DNA from: Acanthosepion pharaonis
Taxonomy: Eukaryota; Mollusca; Cephalopoda; Sepiida; Sepiidae
Reading direction: 5' to 3'
Assembly (NCBI GenBank): GCA_903632075.3
Contig: CAHIKZ030000126.1
Location: 2,118,501 to 2,182,500 of the forward strand
DNA length: 64,000 nucleotides
The position numbers and the translations under genes are program-made. The notes under the pieces are model-generated. The model had not been told where the DNA came from. It was given only the letters and a program-made list of their open reading frames with translations, and ran no database searches. This document shows, piece by piece, positions 34,945 through 47,009 of the stretch; the first letter of the stretch is position 1, and each line of letters opens with the position of its first letter.

Positions 34945-35305
34945 TGTGCTTCATGAGGGCCACATACAGTTTTGAATTCAGAATTTTCATTCTCCTAGAC
35001 CTGTTGCCATCCAGGGTATAGAACTCAGCCTGTTTTACTATTTATCCATAGCTGGGGGGAGAGACAAGAGTTGAATTCATACCTTTTTCCCAAGGGTATT
35101 AACACAAGTGAATGTAATGAACATGACTGGAATTCGAACTCAGCTCTCTGTTGCAATTCCTCAATCTGAGCCACAATCTATTATGCCACTGTGCCTGAAA
35201 CTGTGGGAAAATCTTCTGCCTAGTCAGTTATGAATCAAAATAGACATGATCGTCCAAGCATGTATCATGTATGGCACTTAACTAACTGACTGACTGATAT
35301 CACTT
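34945..35305. mobile_element. Composite SINE: minus copy joined to a plus 3' end
   Basis: Bases 34,945-35,215 follow the SINE read on the minus strand ('ctgttgccatccagggtata', 'tatttatccatagctggggg', the B-box remnant near 35,135). From about 35,215 the sequence instead matches the plus-strand SINE 3' end ('atgatcgtccaagcatgtat', 'actgactgactgat'). Two copies in opposite orientation, or an inversion, are needed. Confidence 0.6.
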
Positions 35306-36374
35306 TGCAGGAAAATGAATAAATATGTTGGAAATTCCTTGAATGTTACTAAATGTCATATACACTTCAAGAAGTCAAAAGAATATGCCAGCCATAATGT
35401 TGCAATGAAAGCAACAATGATGAAAATTTTATTCCAAAATGATTATTGTATAATAAAAAAACCTTATCTTAGAATTTCTAACAAAACAAATAATTGCATC
35501 TATGTTTTTTCTTTGATCAAATCATGAGTTTTACATTTCTCAAAGTTGAAAAAAATGTCTGCTGAATTCTTTTTCACCCCAAAAGATTGTAAAAGTTATA
35601 GAGGTGCAGAAATTATGGAATTTGAAAAAGTTTGTTTGTTGGGTGCATTTTAGGTGGGTGCATGTTCACATGTAAACAATTTGGGTTTCTATTACAGTCC
35701 CCATTTAATCTCTTTTTTTTATATATAAACACAAGTGAAACAAACTTCTCAGTGTCTCATGGGTATGCCCATTTTCTTTTTCTTAGTCCAGGAGTTAGGG
35801 TAAAGTAAGTATAAGCATCTATTAATGATCGAGCTCAAGTCAGACTTGTATAAAATTCGAACAACTAAAGAAAAGGTTGATTTACTTCATAGGTGGAGGT
35901 TTTGGAAGACATGTGTGAATCTCATGTGTTGGAAAGTGAAAAGTGTGTTCAGTGGCAATTATGTTTGCACTGTAGAATGAGATGAATCAAATGTCATTTC
36001 CACATAATATTACATCTTGGAACTAGGGGAAGAAAGAGACTGAGACAAAAAAATGTTTGACTTTTTTATAGACTTAACTAGTGCCAACTAATGGTATTTG
36101 AGGAAGCCAAGTATGGGTAATCATATTAACGGTCCCTTTAGTCTTAGCAGCATGAGAAAATTTTTTTTTTTATTATTATTGATTATTATTATTTTATTGA
36201 TTTTATTCTATTTTCCCCCAAAATCTTTGGTTTCAAAATGTGTTTTTTATTTCATTTGCAATTTCCTCCAACTGATTGTACTTGCCAATGAGAATTTTCT
36301 CAAATATTTAAAACTTCATAAACTTTTTGAAACAGTTAACACCTTTCAGTATTCAGAAATTTATGATTATTTTG
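35306..36374. other. Unassigned DNA before the satellite
   Basis: Open frames at 35,315-35,527 and 36,098-36,442 have no family signature; the second runs into the satellite. Confidence 0.4.
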
Positions 36375-39300
36375 CACATCAAGGTCCTTCTTGCTTATTA
36401 CTTGAGCTCCCCTTCTTCGTTACACAAATATCATCTTACTGACTACTTAAAACTCTTCTTATTCATTACTGCTGTTTCTTCTTACACATCATTCAAAGTC
36501 CTTCTTGCTTATTACTTGAGCCCCTTCCTCGTTACCCAAATATCATCTTACTGACTACTTAAAACTCTTCTTATTCATTACTGCTGTTTCTTCTTACACA
36601 TCATTCAAGGTCCTTTTTGCTTATTACTTGACCTCCCCTTACTCGTTACCCAAATATCATCTTACTGACTACTTAAAACTCTTCTTATTCATTACTGCTG
36701 TTTCTTTTTACACATCATTCAAGGTCCTTCTTGCTTATTACTTGAGCTCCCCTTCCTCCTTACCCAAATATCATCTTACTGACTACTTAAAACTCTTCTT
36801 ATTCATTACTGCTGTTTCTTCTTACACATCATTCAAGGTCCTTTTTGCTTATTACTTGAGCTCCCCTTCCTCGTTACCCAAATATCATCTTACTGACTAC
36901 TTAAAACTCTTCTTATTCATTACTGCTGTTTCTTCTTACACATCATTCAAAGTCCTTCTTGCTTATTACTTGAGCTCCCCTTACTCGTTACCCAAATATC
37001 ATCTTACTGACTACTTAAAACTCTTCTTATTCATTACTGCTGTTTCTTCTTACACATCATTCAAGGTCCTTCTTGCTTATTACTTGAGCTCCCCTTCCTC
37101 GTTACCCAAATATCATCTTACTGACTACTTAAAACTCTTCTTATTCATTACTGCTGTTTCTTCTTACACATCATTCAAGGTCCTTCTTTGCATTTTTATT
37201 ACTTTCCCCTTCCTCGTTACCCAAATATCATCTTACTGACTACTTAAAACTCTTCCTTATTCATTACTAAATTTCTTCTTACACATCATTCAAGGTCCTT
37301 CTTGATTATTACTTGAGCTCCCCCTTCCTCGTTACCCAAATATCATCTTACTGACTACTTGTTTCTTCTTATTCATTACTGCTGTTTCTTTTTTACACAT
37401 CATTCAAGGTCCTTCTTGCTTATTACTTGAGCTCCCTTCCTCGTTACCCAAATATCATTTTACTGACTACTTAAAACTCTTCTTATTCATTACTGCTGTT
37501 TCTTCTTACAAATCATTCAAGGTCCTTTTTTGCTTATTACTTGAGCTCCCCTTCCTCGTTACCCAAATATCATCTTTACTGACTACTTAAAACTCTTCTT
37601 ATTCATTACTGCTGTTTCTTTTTACACATCATTTAAGGTCCTTCTTTGCTTATTACTTGAGCTCCCCTTTTACCCAAATATCATGACTACATTTTAAAGC
37701 TCCTTATTCATTACTGCTGTTTCTTCACAAAATTAGGTCCTTTTTGCTTATTACTTGACGTTACCCAAATATCATCTTTGACTACTTAAACTCTTCTTAT
37801 TCATTACTGCTGTTTCTTTTTTACATCATTCAAGGTCCTTCTTGCTTATTACTTGAGCTCCCCTTCCTCGTTACCCAAATATCATCTTACTGACTACTTA
37901 AAACTCTTATTATTCATTACTGCTGTTTCTTCTTACAAATCATTCAAGGTCCTTTTTTGCTTATTACTTGAGCTCCCTTCCTCGTTACCCAAATATCATC
38001 TTACTGACTACTTAAAACTCTTCTTATTCATTACTGCTGTTTCTTTTTACACATCATTCAAGGTCCTTCTTGCTTATTACTTGAGCTCCCTTCCTCGTTA
38101 CCCCAAATATCATCTTACTGACTACTTAAAACTCTTCTTATTCATTACTGCTGTTTCTTACAAATCATTCAAGGTCCTTTTGCTTATTACTTGAGCTCCC
38201 CTTCCTCGTTACCCAAATATCATCTTACTGACTACTTAAAAACTCTTCTTATTCCTGTTTCTTACACATCATTCAAGGTCCTTCCCTTGAGCTCCCTTCC
38301 TCGTTACCCAAATATCATCTTACTGACTACTTTAAAACTCTTCTTATTCATTACTGCTGTTTCTTCTACACATCATTCAAGGTCCTTCTTGCTTATTACT
38401 TGAGCTCCCCTTCCTCGTTACCCAAATATCATCTTCACTACTTTCTTCTTATTCATTACTGCTGTTTTTTACACATCATTCCTTCTTGCTTTTTACTTGA
38501 GCTCCCTTCCTCGTTACCCAAATATCATCTTACTGACTACTTAAAACTCTTCTTATTCATTACTGCTGTTTCTTCTTACAAATCATTCCTTTTTGCTTAT
38601 TACTTGAGCCCCCTTCCTCGTTACCCAAATATCATCTTACTGACTACTTAAAACTCTTCTTATTCATTACTGCTGTTTCTTTTTACACATCATTCAAGGT
38701 CCTTCTTGCTTATTACTTGAGCTCCCCTTCCTCGTTACCCAAATATCATCTTACTGACTACTTAAAACTCTTATTATTCATTACTGCTGTTTCTTCAAAT
38801 CATTCAAGGTCCTTTTTGCTTATTACTTGAGCTCCCCTTCTCGTTACCCAAATATCATATTGATACTTAAAACTCTTCTTATTCATTCTGTTTCTTTTAC
38901 ACATCATTCAAGGTCCTTCTTGCTTATTACTTGAGCTCCCCTTCCTCGTTACCCAAATATCATCTTACTGACTACTTAAAACTCTTCTTATTCATTACTG
39001 CTGTTTCTTCTTACAAATCATTCAAGGTCCTTTTTGCTTATTACTTGAGCTCCCCTTCCTCGTTACCCAAATATCATCTTACTGACTACTTAAAACTCTT
39101 CTTATTCATTACTGCTGTTTCTTCTTACACATCATTCAAGGTCCTTCTTGCTTATTACTTGAGCTCCCCTTCCTCGTTACCCAAATATCATCTTACTGAC
39201 TACTTAAAACTCTTCTTATTCATTACTGCTGTTTCTTTTTACACATCATTCAAGGTCCTTCTTGCTTATTCTTGAGCTCCCTTTCTCGTTACCCAAATAT

Positions 39301-42300
39301 CATCTTACTGACTACTTAAACTCTTCTTATTCATTACTGCTGTTTCTTTTTACACATCAAGGTCCTTTCTTGCTTATTACTTGATCCCTTCCTCGTTACC
39401 CAAATATCATCTTACTGACTACTTAAAACTCTTCTTATTCATTACTGCTGTTTCTTTTTACACATCATTCAAGGTCCTTTTGCTTATTACTTGAGCTCCC
39501 CTTCCTCGTTACCCAAATATCATCTTACTGACTACTTTAAAACTCTTCTTATTCATTACTGCTGTTTCTTTTTACATCATTCATCTTAGGTCCTTCTCTG
39601 CTTCATTACTGCTGTTTCTTTTACAAATCATTCAAGGTCCCCTTTTCCTTACCCAAATATCATTTTACTGACTACTTAAAACTCTTCTTATTCATTACTG
39701 CTGTTTCTTCTTACAAATCATTCAAGGTCCTTTTTGCTTATTACTTGAGCTCCCCTTCCTCGTTACCCAAATATCATCTTACTGACTACTTAAAACTCTT
39801 CTTATTCATTGCTGCTGTTTCTTTTACACATCATTCAAGGTCCTTTTCCTTCTTGAGCTCCCCCTTCCTCGTTACCCAAATATCATCTTACTGACTACTT
39901 AAAAACTCTTCTTATTCATTACTGCTGTTTCTTTTTACCATTCAAGGTCCTTTTGCTTATTACTTGAGCTCCCCTTCCTCGTTACCCAAATATCATCTTA
40001 CTGACTGTTTTTTTTTACACATCATTCAAAACTCTTTCTTACCCAAATTCATTACTGACTACTTAAAACTCTTCTTATTCATTCTGCTGTTTTTTTACAC
40101 ATCATTCAAGGTCCTTCTTGCTTATTACTTGAGCTCCCCTTCCTCGTTACCCAAATATCGTTACTGACCAAATATCATCATTTACTGACTATCATTAAAA
40201 CTCTTCCCTTTATTCATTACTTAAAACTCTTCTTATTCATTACTGTTTCTTTTTACACATCATTCAAGGTCCTTCTTGCTTATTACTTGAGCTCCCCTTC
40301 CTCGTTACCCAAATATCATCTTACTGACTACTTAAAACTCTTCTTATTCATTACTGCTGTTTCTTCTTACACATCATTCAAGGTCCTTCTTGCTTATTAC
40401 TTGAGCTCCCTTCCTCGTTACCCAAATATCATCTTACTGACTACTTAAAACTCTTCTTATTCATTACTGCTGTTTCTTTTTACACATCATTCAAGGTCCT
40501 TCTTGCTTATTACTTGAGCCCTTCCCTACCCAAATATCATCGTTGACTTAAAATCTTCTTATCATTACTGACACATCATTTAAGGTCCTTCTTGCTTATT
40601 AAACTCCCTTCTTATTCATTAAAACTCTTCTTATTCATTTCTTTTTTACACATCATTCAAGGTCCTTCTTGCTTATTACTTGAGCTCCCCCTTCCTCGTT
40701 ACCCAAATATCATCTTACTGACTACTTAAAACTCTTCTTATTCATTACTGCTGTTTCTTTTTACACATCATTCAAGGTCCTTCTTATTTGCTCCCCTTCC
40801 TCGTTACCCAAATATCATCTTACTGAGCTTAAAACCCTTCCTTATTCATTACTGCAAAGGTCCTTTTTGCTTATTACTTGAGCTCCCTTCTCGTTGACTT
40901 ACTTAAACTCTTCTTTTATTCATTAAAACTCTACACATCTTATTCATTACTTGAGCTGTTTCTCGTTACCCAAATATCATACTGACTTAAAATCTTATTC
41001 ATTCTGCTGTTTCTTCTTACACATCATTCAAGGTCCTTCTCGTTACCCAAATATCATCTTACTGACTACTTAAAACTCTTCTTATTCATTACTGCTGTTT
41101 CCCCACACATCATTCTTGCTTATTACTTGAGCTCCCCTTCCTCGTTACCCAAATATCATCTTACTGACTACTTAAAATTTATTCATTACTGCTGTTTCTT
41201 CTTACACATCATTCAAGGTCCTTCTTGCTTATTACTTGAGCTCCCCTTCCTCGTTACCCAAATATCATCTTACTGACTACTTAAACTCTTCTTATTCATT
41301 ACTGCTGTTTCTTCTACACATCATTAGGTCCTTCTTGCTTATTTTGAGCTCCCCTTCCTCGTTACCCAAATATCATCTTACTGACTACTTAAAACTCTTC
41401 TTATTCATTACTGCTGTTTCTTCTTACACATCATTCAAGGTCCTTCTTGCTTATTACTTGAGCTCCCCTTCCTCGTTACCCAAATATCATCTTACTGACT
41501 ACTTAAAACTCTTCTTATTCATTACTGGTGTTTCTTCTTACTCATCATTCAAGGTCCTTCTTGCTTATTACTTGAGCTCCCCTTCCTCGTTACCCAAATA
41601 TCATCTTACTGACTACTTAAAACTCTTCTTATTCATTACTGCTGTTTCTTTTTACACATCATTCAAGGTCCTTCTTGCTTATTACTTGAGCTCCCCTTCC
41701 TCGTTACCCAAATATCATCTTACTGACTACTTAAAACTCTTCTTATTCATTACTGCTGTTTCTTTTTACACATCATTCAAGGTCCTTCTTGCTTATTACT
41801 TGAGCTCCCCTTCCTCGTTACCCAAATATCATCTTACTGACTACTTAAAACTCTTCTTATTCATTACTGGTGTTTCTTCTTACTCATCATTCAAGGTCCT
41901 TCTTGCTTATTACTTGAGCTCCCCTTCCTCGTTACCCAAATATCATCTTACTGACTACTTAAAACTCTTCTTATTCATTACTGCTGTTTCTTTTTACACA
42001 TTATTCAAGGTCCTTCTTGCTTATTACTTTGAGCTCCCCTTCCTCGTTACCCAAATATCATCTTTGACTACTTGACTTCTTATTCAAAACTCTTCTTTTT
42101 CATTACAGGTGCTGCTTATTTTTCCCCTTTTTACCCAAATATCATCTCATTCAAACTCTTCCTTCTTGTTTCTTTTACACATCATTCAAAGTCCTTCTTT
42201 CCCCTTCCTCGTTACCCAAATATCATCTTACTGACTACTTAAAAACTCTTCTTATTCATTACTGCTGTTTCTTCTTACACATCATTCAAGGTCCTTCTTG

Positions 42301-42347
42301 CTTATTACTTGAGCTCCCCTTCCTCGTTACCCAAATATCATCTTACT
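36375..42347 (+). repeat. 114-bp satellite array (~50 units), open in one plus-strand frame
   Basis: The unit starts 'acttgagctccccttcctcg', passes 'ttacccaaatatcatcttac' and 'tgctgtttcttcttacacat', and ends 'ccttcttgcttatt'. Phase is exactly 114 bp in intact stretches (for example 36,721 to 36,835). As 114 is 38 codons without a stop, runs stay open: 36,628-37,239 (203 codons), 38,931-39,275 (114) and 41,236-42,075 (279), each repeating 'SLPKYHLTDYLKLFLFITAV'. The middle (about 37,600-41,200) contains many units shortened by 1-60 bp and frame breaks. A higher-order duplication of three units (342 bp) is visible at 41,520 and 41,862, marked by 'actggtgtttcttcttactc'. No promoter, start context or non-repeat coding flank was seen; most likely non-coding satellite DNA. 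Confidence 0.92.
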
Positions 42348-42530
42348 TGACATTACATTTAAATTTTTGAAGATTATAGTTATCAGGGAAGCAAATAAGA
42401 GGAAGGGAGTTCCACTGTCGGGGAGTCCATGATAATAAGCTATTGGAGTAGAAGAGGCAGTTACATTTAACTCTTTCAGCAGTAAAAGGGTGGGACTGAG
42501 ATGTCAACCTAGTAGCATGTTTAAGTGGAT
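42348..42530 (-). mobile_element. LINE-A fragment abutting the satellite
   Basis: Resembles 32,575-32,760 of the best LINE-A copy in the same orientation ('gacattacattt', 'gaagattatag', 'gggagttccac', 'agctattggagtagaagag'). It encodes the degenerate C-terminus on the minus strand. The satellite ends exactly where it begins. Confidence 0.75.
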
Positions 42531-44450
42531 GCAGTTAGGGCACTAGTGAAAATCTGTCTCTTTGTGTCTATGTCCGTGTCTGTGTGTGTGTCTCTCTCTC
42601 TTTCTCTCTGCTGTCCAGATTCTCTTATAGCCTATATAAGGGAAATGCACAGACATAGTTGTAGATATCTGTGGCAAGTGAGAGTCATGTGGCCAGCACT
42701 CTGGTATATTTGTATTTGTTTTAAAATTTGTTTGGAGTGTGGCATGTGTGTGACTTAGTTAGATGATAATTGGTGTGTATTTAGAGATATATATTTTCTA
42801 ATAATTGTATAAATTTGGCTTTAATTTGTTATCTTTATGCATAAATTGTGTTTTTCTGCTACAGGTTAAATAGAAAACATTCTCCTAATAAGTATTTTTC
42901 TTGTCTTTTAAAGACCATTCTTATATGATTAATCATGATTTCTAATATTCAGCAAAATGACTGTTAATCTGAAAGTGTTCTTTCCTTATATATCCTCTCC
43001 ACAGTTTTTTAGGTGCCTTGCATTATACTGCTTCATTGTCTTTATCAAAATTGTAAAGTTATCTCCATTCATAATGTATATGCACACATGTACACATACC
43101 TGCAAACACATACCTTCACATACACACACACCTGCACATACAGGTACATACACATATGCACATATAATTGTTCTATTATTGCTGAATTAAATTGAATGAT
43201 CCTTGCAAAAAATTTTCTTTAAACCAACAACAACTGCGAATGACTCAGAATTCATCAAAAATTTATCAATAGAAATGCAAGAAGAAAAAATAAAATATTG
43301 GAAAATCCTGCTTGGTTGGATTTCTAATCTTAATTTCTCTATCAAAAAACTTTCTTTCTTAATCTAAGATGCTACTTTAAGAAAACACATATATGTAGAT
43401 GTTGGTGGCATGAAATGTGATTTACATTGTATTTTCTCATTCCAGTGGTAGTTGTTAATCTTGAGTATCATATTCTGCCCCTCCCCTTACTGCTTGGGCA
43501 CTTATATTGTCTCTGTGCCTTAGTGATCCTAATTAGGCAATCATTTACATGTCACTACAGCTGGGAGTACCACTTCTTAAAAAAAGTTTACTATTAAAAT
43601 TAGAATCAAGATTTCTAGAACTGAATTCAAAGATCATACGGAAATATGTAATCTCGTCAGAGATTTGGGTAGATACATTTGCAGTAAGAAGACTGTATAT
43701 AGTCTACATAAAGTATCCTATTTTTGTTCTTGGCCTTGAATATCATTGCTAATCTTGATTTAAAAATCAAGGGAGCAAACCTTTATAGCAAAGCAGCCAT
43801 ACAGTTAGGGAAGCTATATTGTTCTGATAGCAGCCATTTGCAATTCTCTCAAGAGAGAATGTTGTTTTGTTGAATGTTAACATTTATTGCTACAAGAGAA
43901 CATCTGCCTAATAACAACAAATTATAAAATCTGGCAATAATGACATAAAACTTCTTAACAAGTAATTAACAGTCTATTAGGTAACCAAATAAACCAGTTC
44001 TAATAAAAAACAAAAGCTTGAATACAACTGATCATAACATACATTAAGAGAGAAATAAAAAGAAATAAAAAATATGCTTACTTGATGTTGTGTGCATCAA
44101 TGTATCTGTTATAGTGTTGCAGAAATAGAAAGTATTATCATTTTATGCCTCCTGGTACAGTTGTCCCACAAAAAATATTGGGCAGACTCATGTGAGTCCA
44201 GGTAAAAAAACTACACAAAACATAGACTTCAAACAAGCAACAATCCATAACTGTATTAACTAGACATGTTACAGAAGGATAAAAAAAGAAACAAAGTTGA
44301 ATTTATGAACAGTTCAATACAATCTTCAGTCAGTATCCCTGAAGTACTTATATGTCTCGTGTCTATCGGAGGAAAAAGAAATGTGTGTTGCTGCTCCATA
44401 TTTTACACTATTTAAGAAAATCAAGCCAACTACTCAAACATGTGTATCCA
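42531..44450. other. Unassigned AT-rich DNA with minor simple repeats
   Basis: A short TG/TC-rich patch at 42,565-42,610 and ACAC/ACAT-rich words at 43,080-43,160. Otherwise nothing recognisable. Confidence 0.5.
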
Positions 44451-44453
44451 CTA

Positions 44454-44475
44454 AATGTAATATTTATAGCAATAA

Positions 44476-44521
<46 letters not shown>

Positions 44522-44594
44522 TTATTACTATTATGTCTTATTAGTATATATATATATATATATATATATGTCTTATTGCTATAAATATTACATT
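44454..44594. repeat. Palindrome with two internal TA arrays
   Basis: Arm 44,454-44,479 is the reverse complement of 44,569-44,594 (26 bp, essentially perfect). Between them lie TA arrays (about 44,479-44,518 and 44,545-44,569) separated by two more 'tgtcttatta' words. Confidence 0.9.
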
Positions 44595-44694
44595 ACTGGA
44601 CTCTTCTGTTATTTTTGATGTATGATGATCAAGCAGCGGAGTTCTTAAAACCAACAGTCAGACTACCTATACATATCATTTAATTATGGAGGTG

Positions 44695-44979
44695 AAGTCT
44701 TGCGCAGAACTAACCAAACTTTTTGGAAGAACCAAGTACAGAGAAAAGGTGCACAGTATGCCACAAGGTCCCCAAACGACCCTCTGCAGGTTTTGAATTT
44801 AGAGTTGTCTTTCTCCTACTGTTCCTAACTCAAAGCTATACGACCCAATATGTCCTGCTATTTACACATAGCTTAGGAGGAAAAGAGATGGATTCATACC
44901 TTTCTTAAGGGTATTAGCATGTAAGTGAATGTAATAAACTCAATTGGATTTCAAACTCAGCTCTCCAATACACCGTGCC

Positions 44980-44984
<5 letters not shown>
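44695..44984 (-). mobile_element. SINE copy (same family as 60.8 kb)
   Basis: Plus-strand view shows 'tttgaatttagagttgtctt', 'gtcctgctatttacacatag', 'agatggattcatacctttct', 'agtgaatgtaataaa' and the B-box remnant 'tggatttcaaactcag', ending at a TA array. The tRNA-like head lies at the right end. Confidence 0.7.
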
Positions 44985-45026
<42 letters not shown>

Positions 45027-45061
45027 TTGGCCTTTATACATCACAATCAATATGGGTCTGT

Positions 45062-45116
<55 letters not shown>
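44985..45116. repeat. Two TA arrays
   Basis: TA runs at 44,985-45,020 and 45,067-45,116; the second abuts the LTR start. Confidence 0.95.
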
Positions 45117-45120
<4 letters not shown>

Positions 45121-45639
45121 ACGAAGATGCATTTCTATAATAAGGGATTCTACTGAGTTCTACTTGTTATTACAAAAAAGTTTTCATTCATGAAGTAGTT
45201 GTAAGATAGAGAAATTAGAAATAGAATGTTTGGAAGATTCTAGATCATTCTAGTATATTTGAGAAAAATCTAGATGATTCGAGAAACATCTAAAAATATG
45301 CAAATTAGGTGTTAGCCCCTATAAAAATGGGATTTTGGAAAAGTGTTGTTAGTTGATGAATGGGAATTTTCTTCTGTTATCAACTCCGGCTTTTGATTCA
45401 AGGACTATTATATCCAGCCGAAAGAATCTCTATAAAAAGTTGCCGACCAACCAAAACCCAAAATGAGAATTTCATGGAACAAATTTGGTAAATAGAATTT
45501 TGACAAATTTTTATTGACCAAACTAAAAATTAATATTTATTTACACACCTTTGTGGATTTCCAAATATAGCACTTAGATTACTTCACTAGCCCTAAAGTG
45601 ATAAAGATATTTGATTCCCTTTCCTTCTCCCTCGTAACA
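45117..45639. mobile_element. Solo LTR candidate with perfect 7-bp terminal inverted repeats
   Basis: Starts TGTTACG (45,117-45,123) and ends CGTAACA (45,633-45,639), the TG...CA ends of LTR retrotransposons. It contains two TATA-like boxes (TATAAAAA at 45,320 and 45,431). A periodic array of TTCTAGA / TTCGAGAA words lies at 45,238-45,292. No gag-pol frame and no second LTR are in the window, so it looks like a recombined solo LTR. No target duplication is visible, possibly because the left flank is a TA array. Strand is taken as plus from the TATA positions, but is not certain. Confidence 0.65.
45238..45292. promoter_or_regulatory. Heat-shock-element-like array within the LTR
   Basis: TTCTAGAT (45,238), TTTGAGAA (45,258) and TTCGAGAA (45,278) recur every 20 bp. 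Related ATTCTAG / ATCTAGAT / ATCTAAAA words sit midway, giving a 10-bp rhythm. TTCnnGAA is the inverted half-site pair recognised by heat shock factor. Confidence 0.5.
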
Positions 45640-46004
45640 CTTCGCCAGTAACTCTGTGTTTTCTGTTTTGTAGGCCACAATTGTTTATTTTGTATATATT
45701 TTATGTTGTGTTTTAGTAAATTAAATATTTGTTTGTGATTTAGCTCTGTGTTGTGGTAAATCATTTTTTTCCTTTCATTTTGTTACGTGTTGATAATTGT
45801 ATCATTGATTTTATTATCTTGGTGTCAGCTGATGTAGTACCAACCACACTTTTCAAAAGAACTGATAACATAGAAATTGTTTAAAGTGTGTCATCTCTAA
45901 ACATGTCATGTTTTATTGTTATGGAGTTTATCATTTCCAGAATCATGTCAAAGACAGTACAAGGAAATGACATAAAATGGATTCAGAGATTTTTTTTCTC
46001 TTCC
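45640..46004. other. Unassigned AT-rich DNA
   Basis: A minus-strand open stretch (to 45,764, containing 'KQLWPTKQKTQSYWRS') runs up to the LTR edge. It may be an eroded retroelement frame interrupted by the LTR, but I cannot name it. Confidence 0.35.
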
Positions 46005-46175
46005 TAGAATAACTGCCACTCAAAGCAATAGATTCCAGTCTGCCTTGCTATTTTACCCATATCTGGAGGAAGATGGATTCATTTAATATGAAGTGAACAA
46101 AATAGAAATAATCAGAATTTGAACTTGGCTTCTCAATTCCACTTTTTGTGCCAATAACTATGCTACCCACAAACA
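46005..46175 (-). mobile_element. SINE copy (same family as 60.8 kb)
   Basis: Plus-strand view: 'actgccactcaaagcaatag', 'ccttgctattttacccatat', 'ggaagatggattcattt', and the B-box remnant 'gaatttgaacttggc' near 46,115. Confidence 0.6.
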
Positions 46176-46204
46176 CAGATACAAACACATGGACACATGT
46201 AAAT

Positions 46205-46206
<2 letters not shown>

Positions 46207-46245
<39 letters not shown>
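46207..46245. repeat. (CA)n microsatellite
   Basis: CA run of about 38 bases. Confidence 0.95.
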
Positions 46246-46250
<5 letters not shown>

Positions 46251-46333
46251 ATACATAATTATATGTGAATTTCTATTCCTGCACAACAAAATTATTATTT
46301 ATGATCATTATGGTAACATTTACACACAGACTT

Positions 46334-46460
46334 ATAGCATAGTAATGGGTTTGTCACTTGGTCCCATTTTATCAAATTTCTACATAACTCATATGGAAAA
46401 CAAAATCTTTAATATTTTTGCCAAACCTATGATATATGGTTGATATATCAATGATATATT
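46334..46460 (+). pseudogene. Penelope-type RT fragment
   Basis: One frame reads 'SIVMGLSLGPILSNFYITHM' then 'ENKIFNIFAKPMIYG', a TGA, and 'YINDIFM'. This matches the RT motif 'MGsPLGP.lANff', helix, and the catalytic 'YVDDIF' box; here the first Asp is Asn. The fragment is cut by the GT array at 46,484. The 'PLGP' version differs from the 'MGTYDSAQ' version at 21 kb, so it represents another RT lineage (PLE is favoured, DIRS-type not excluded). Confidence 0.6.
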
Positions 46461-46483
46461 CATGCTAATGATATATACATGTG

Positions 46484-46502
46484 TGTGTGTGTGTGTGTGT
46501 TA
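46484..46502. repeat. (GT)n microsatellite
   Basis: GT run of about 20 bases. Confidence 0.9.
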
Positions 46503-46968
46503 TATAGAAGAAAAATAAAGAAAAGTCTATTTTTGTCGAGCATACTGATCTTATATAATGAACATTTCTTCTTTAACTGACTGTTTCATGTTGTGCATGT
46601 TCTTGATTACTTGACAAGTAATATACTAATGTCTCTGGCAGAAGAAGTGCTGCTGATATGCTAATTCAATTAGTTAATTTAATTTTTTATTCAGGTCAAC
46701 CAGATTGTATCACTGAAAGCACTGGTTGTTGTTTCTGCTGATGGCATCCGGTTAGTTGGACTCAATGAGTGAGAATCCAGATATTGATTGCTTGCCTTGT
46801 GACAGAGTAAAAACATTTTATGCCTGAGAAATATTTCTATCAATTCTTTGTCATTGATATAAAGAAATGTGAATGCTTTTCCCCCCTTGTGGTTTGTTTA
46901 TTTGGAGATGGCCTTTTGGGGGAAGGTGGAAGCCTAAAGTTTTGAGAGTATGAGAAATAGAGGAGAAT

Positions 46969-47009
<41 letters not shown>

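Noticed and set aside
36375..42347. CRISPR array
   Set aside because: The units are contiguous 114-bp repeats without spacers, and the genome is eukaryotic.
42957..43190. Coding exon with 'HTCTHTCKH' repeats
   Set aside because: It is an ACAC/ACAT-rich simple repeat.
45640..45764. Primer-binding site and start of an LTR element's internal region after the 45.1-kb LTR
   Set aside because: The bases after CGTAACA do not begin with TGG, no gag-pol frame follows, and no second LTR is present.
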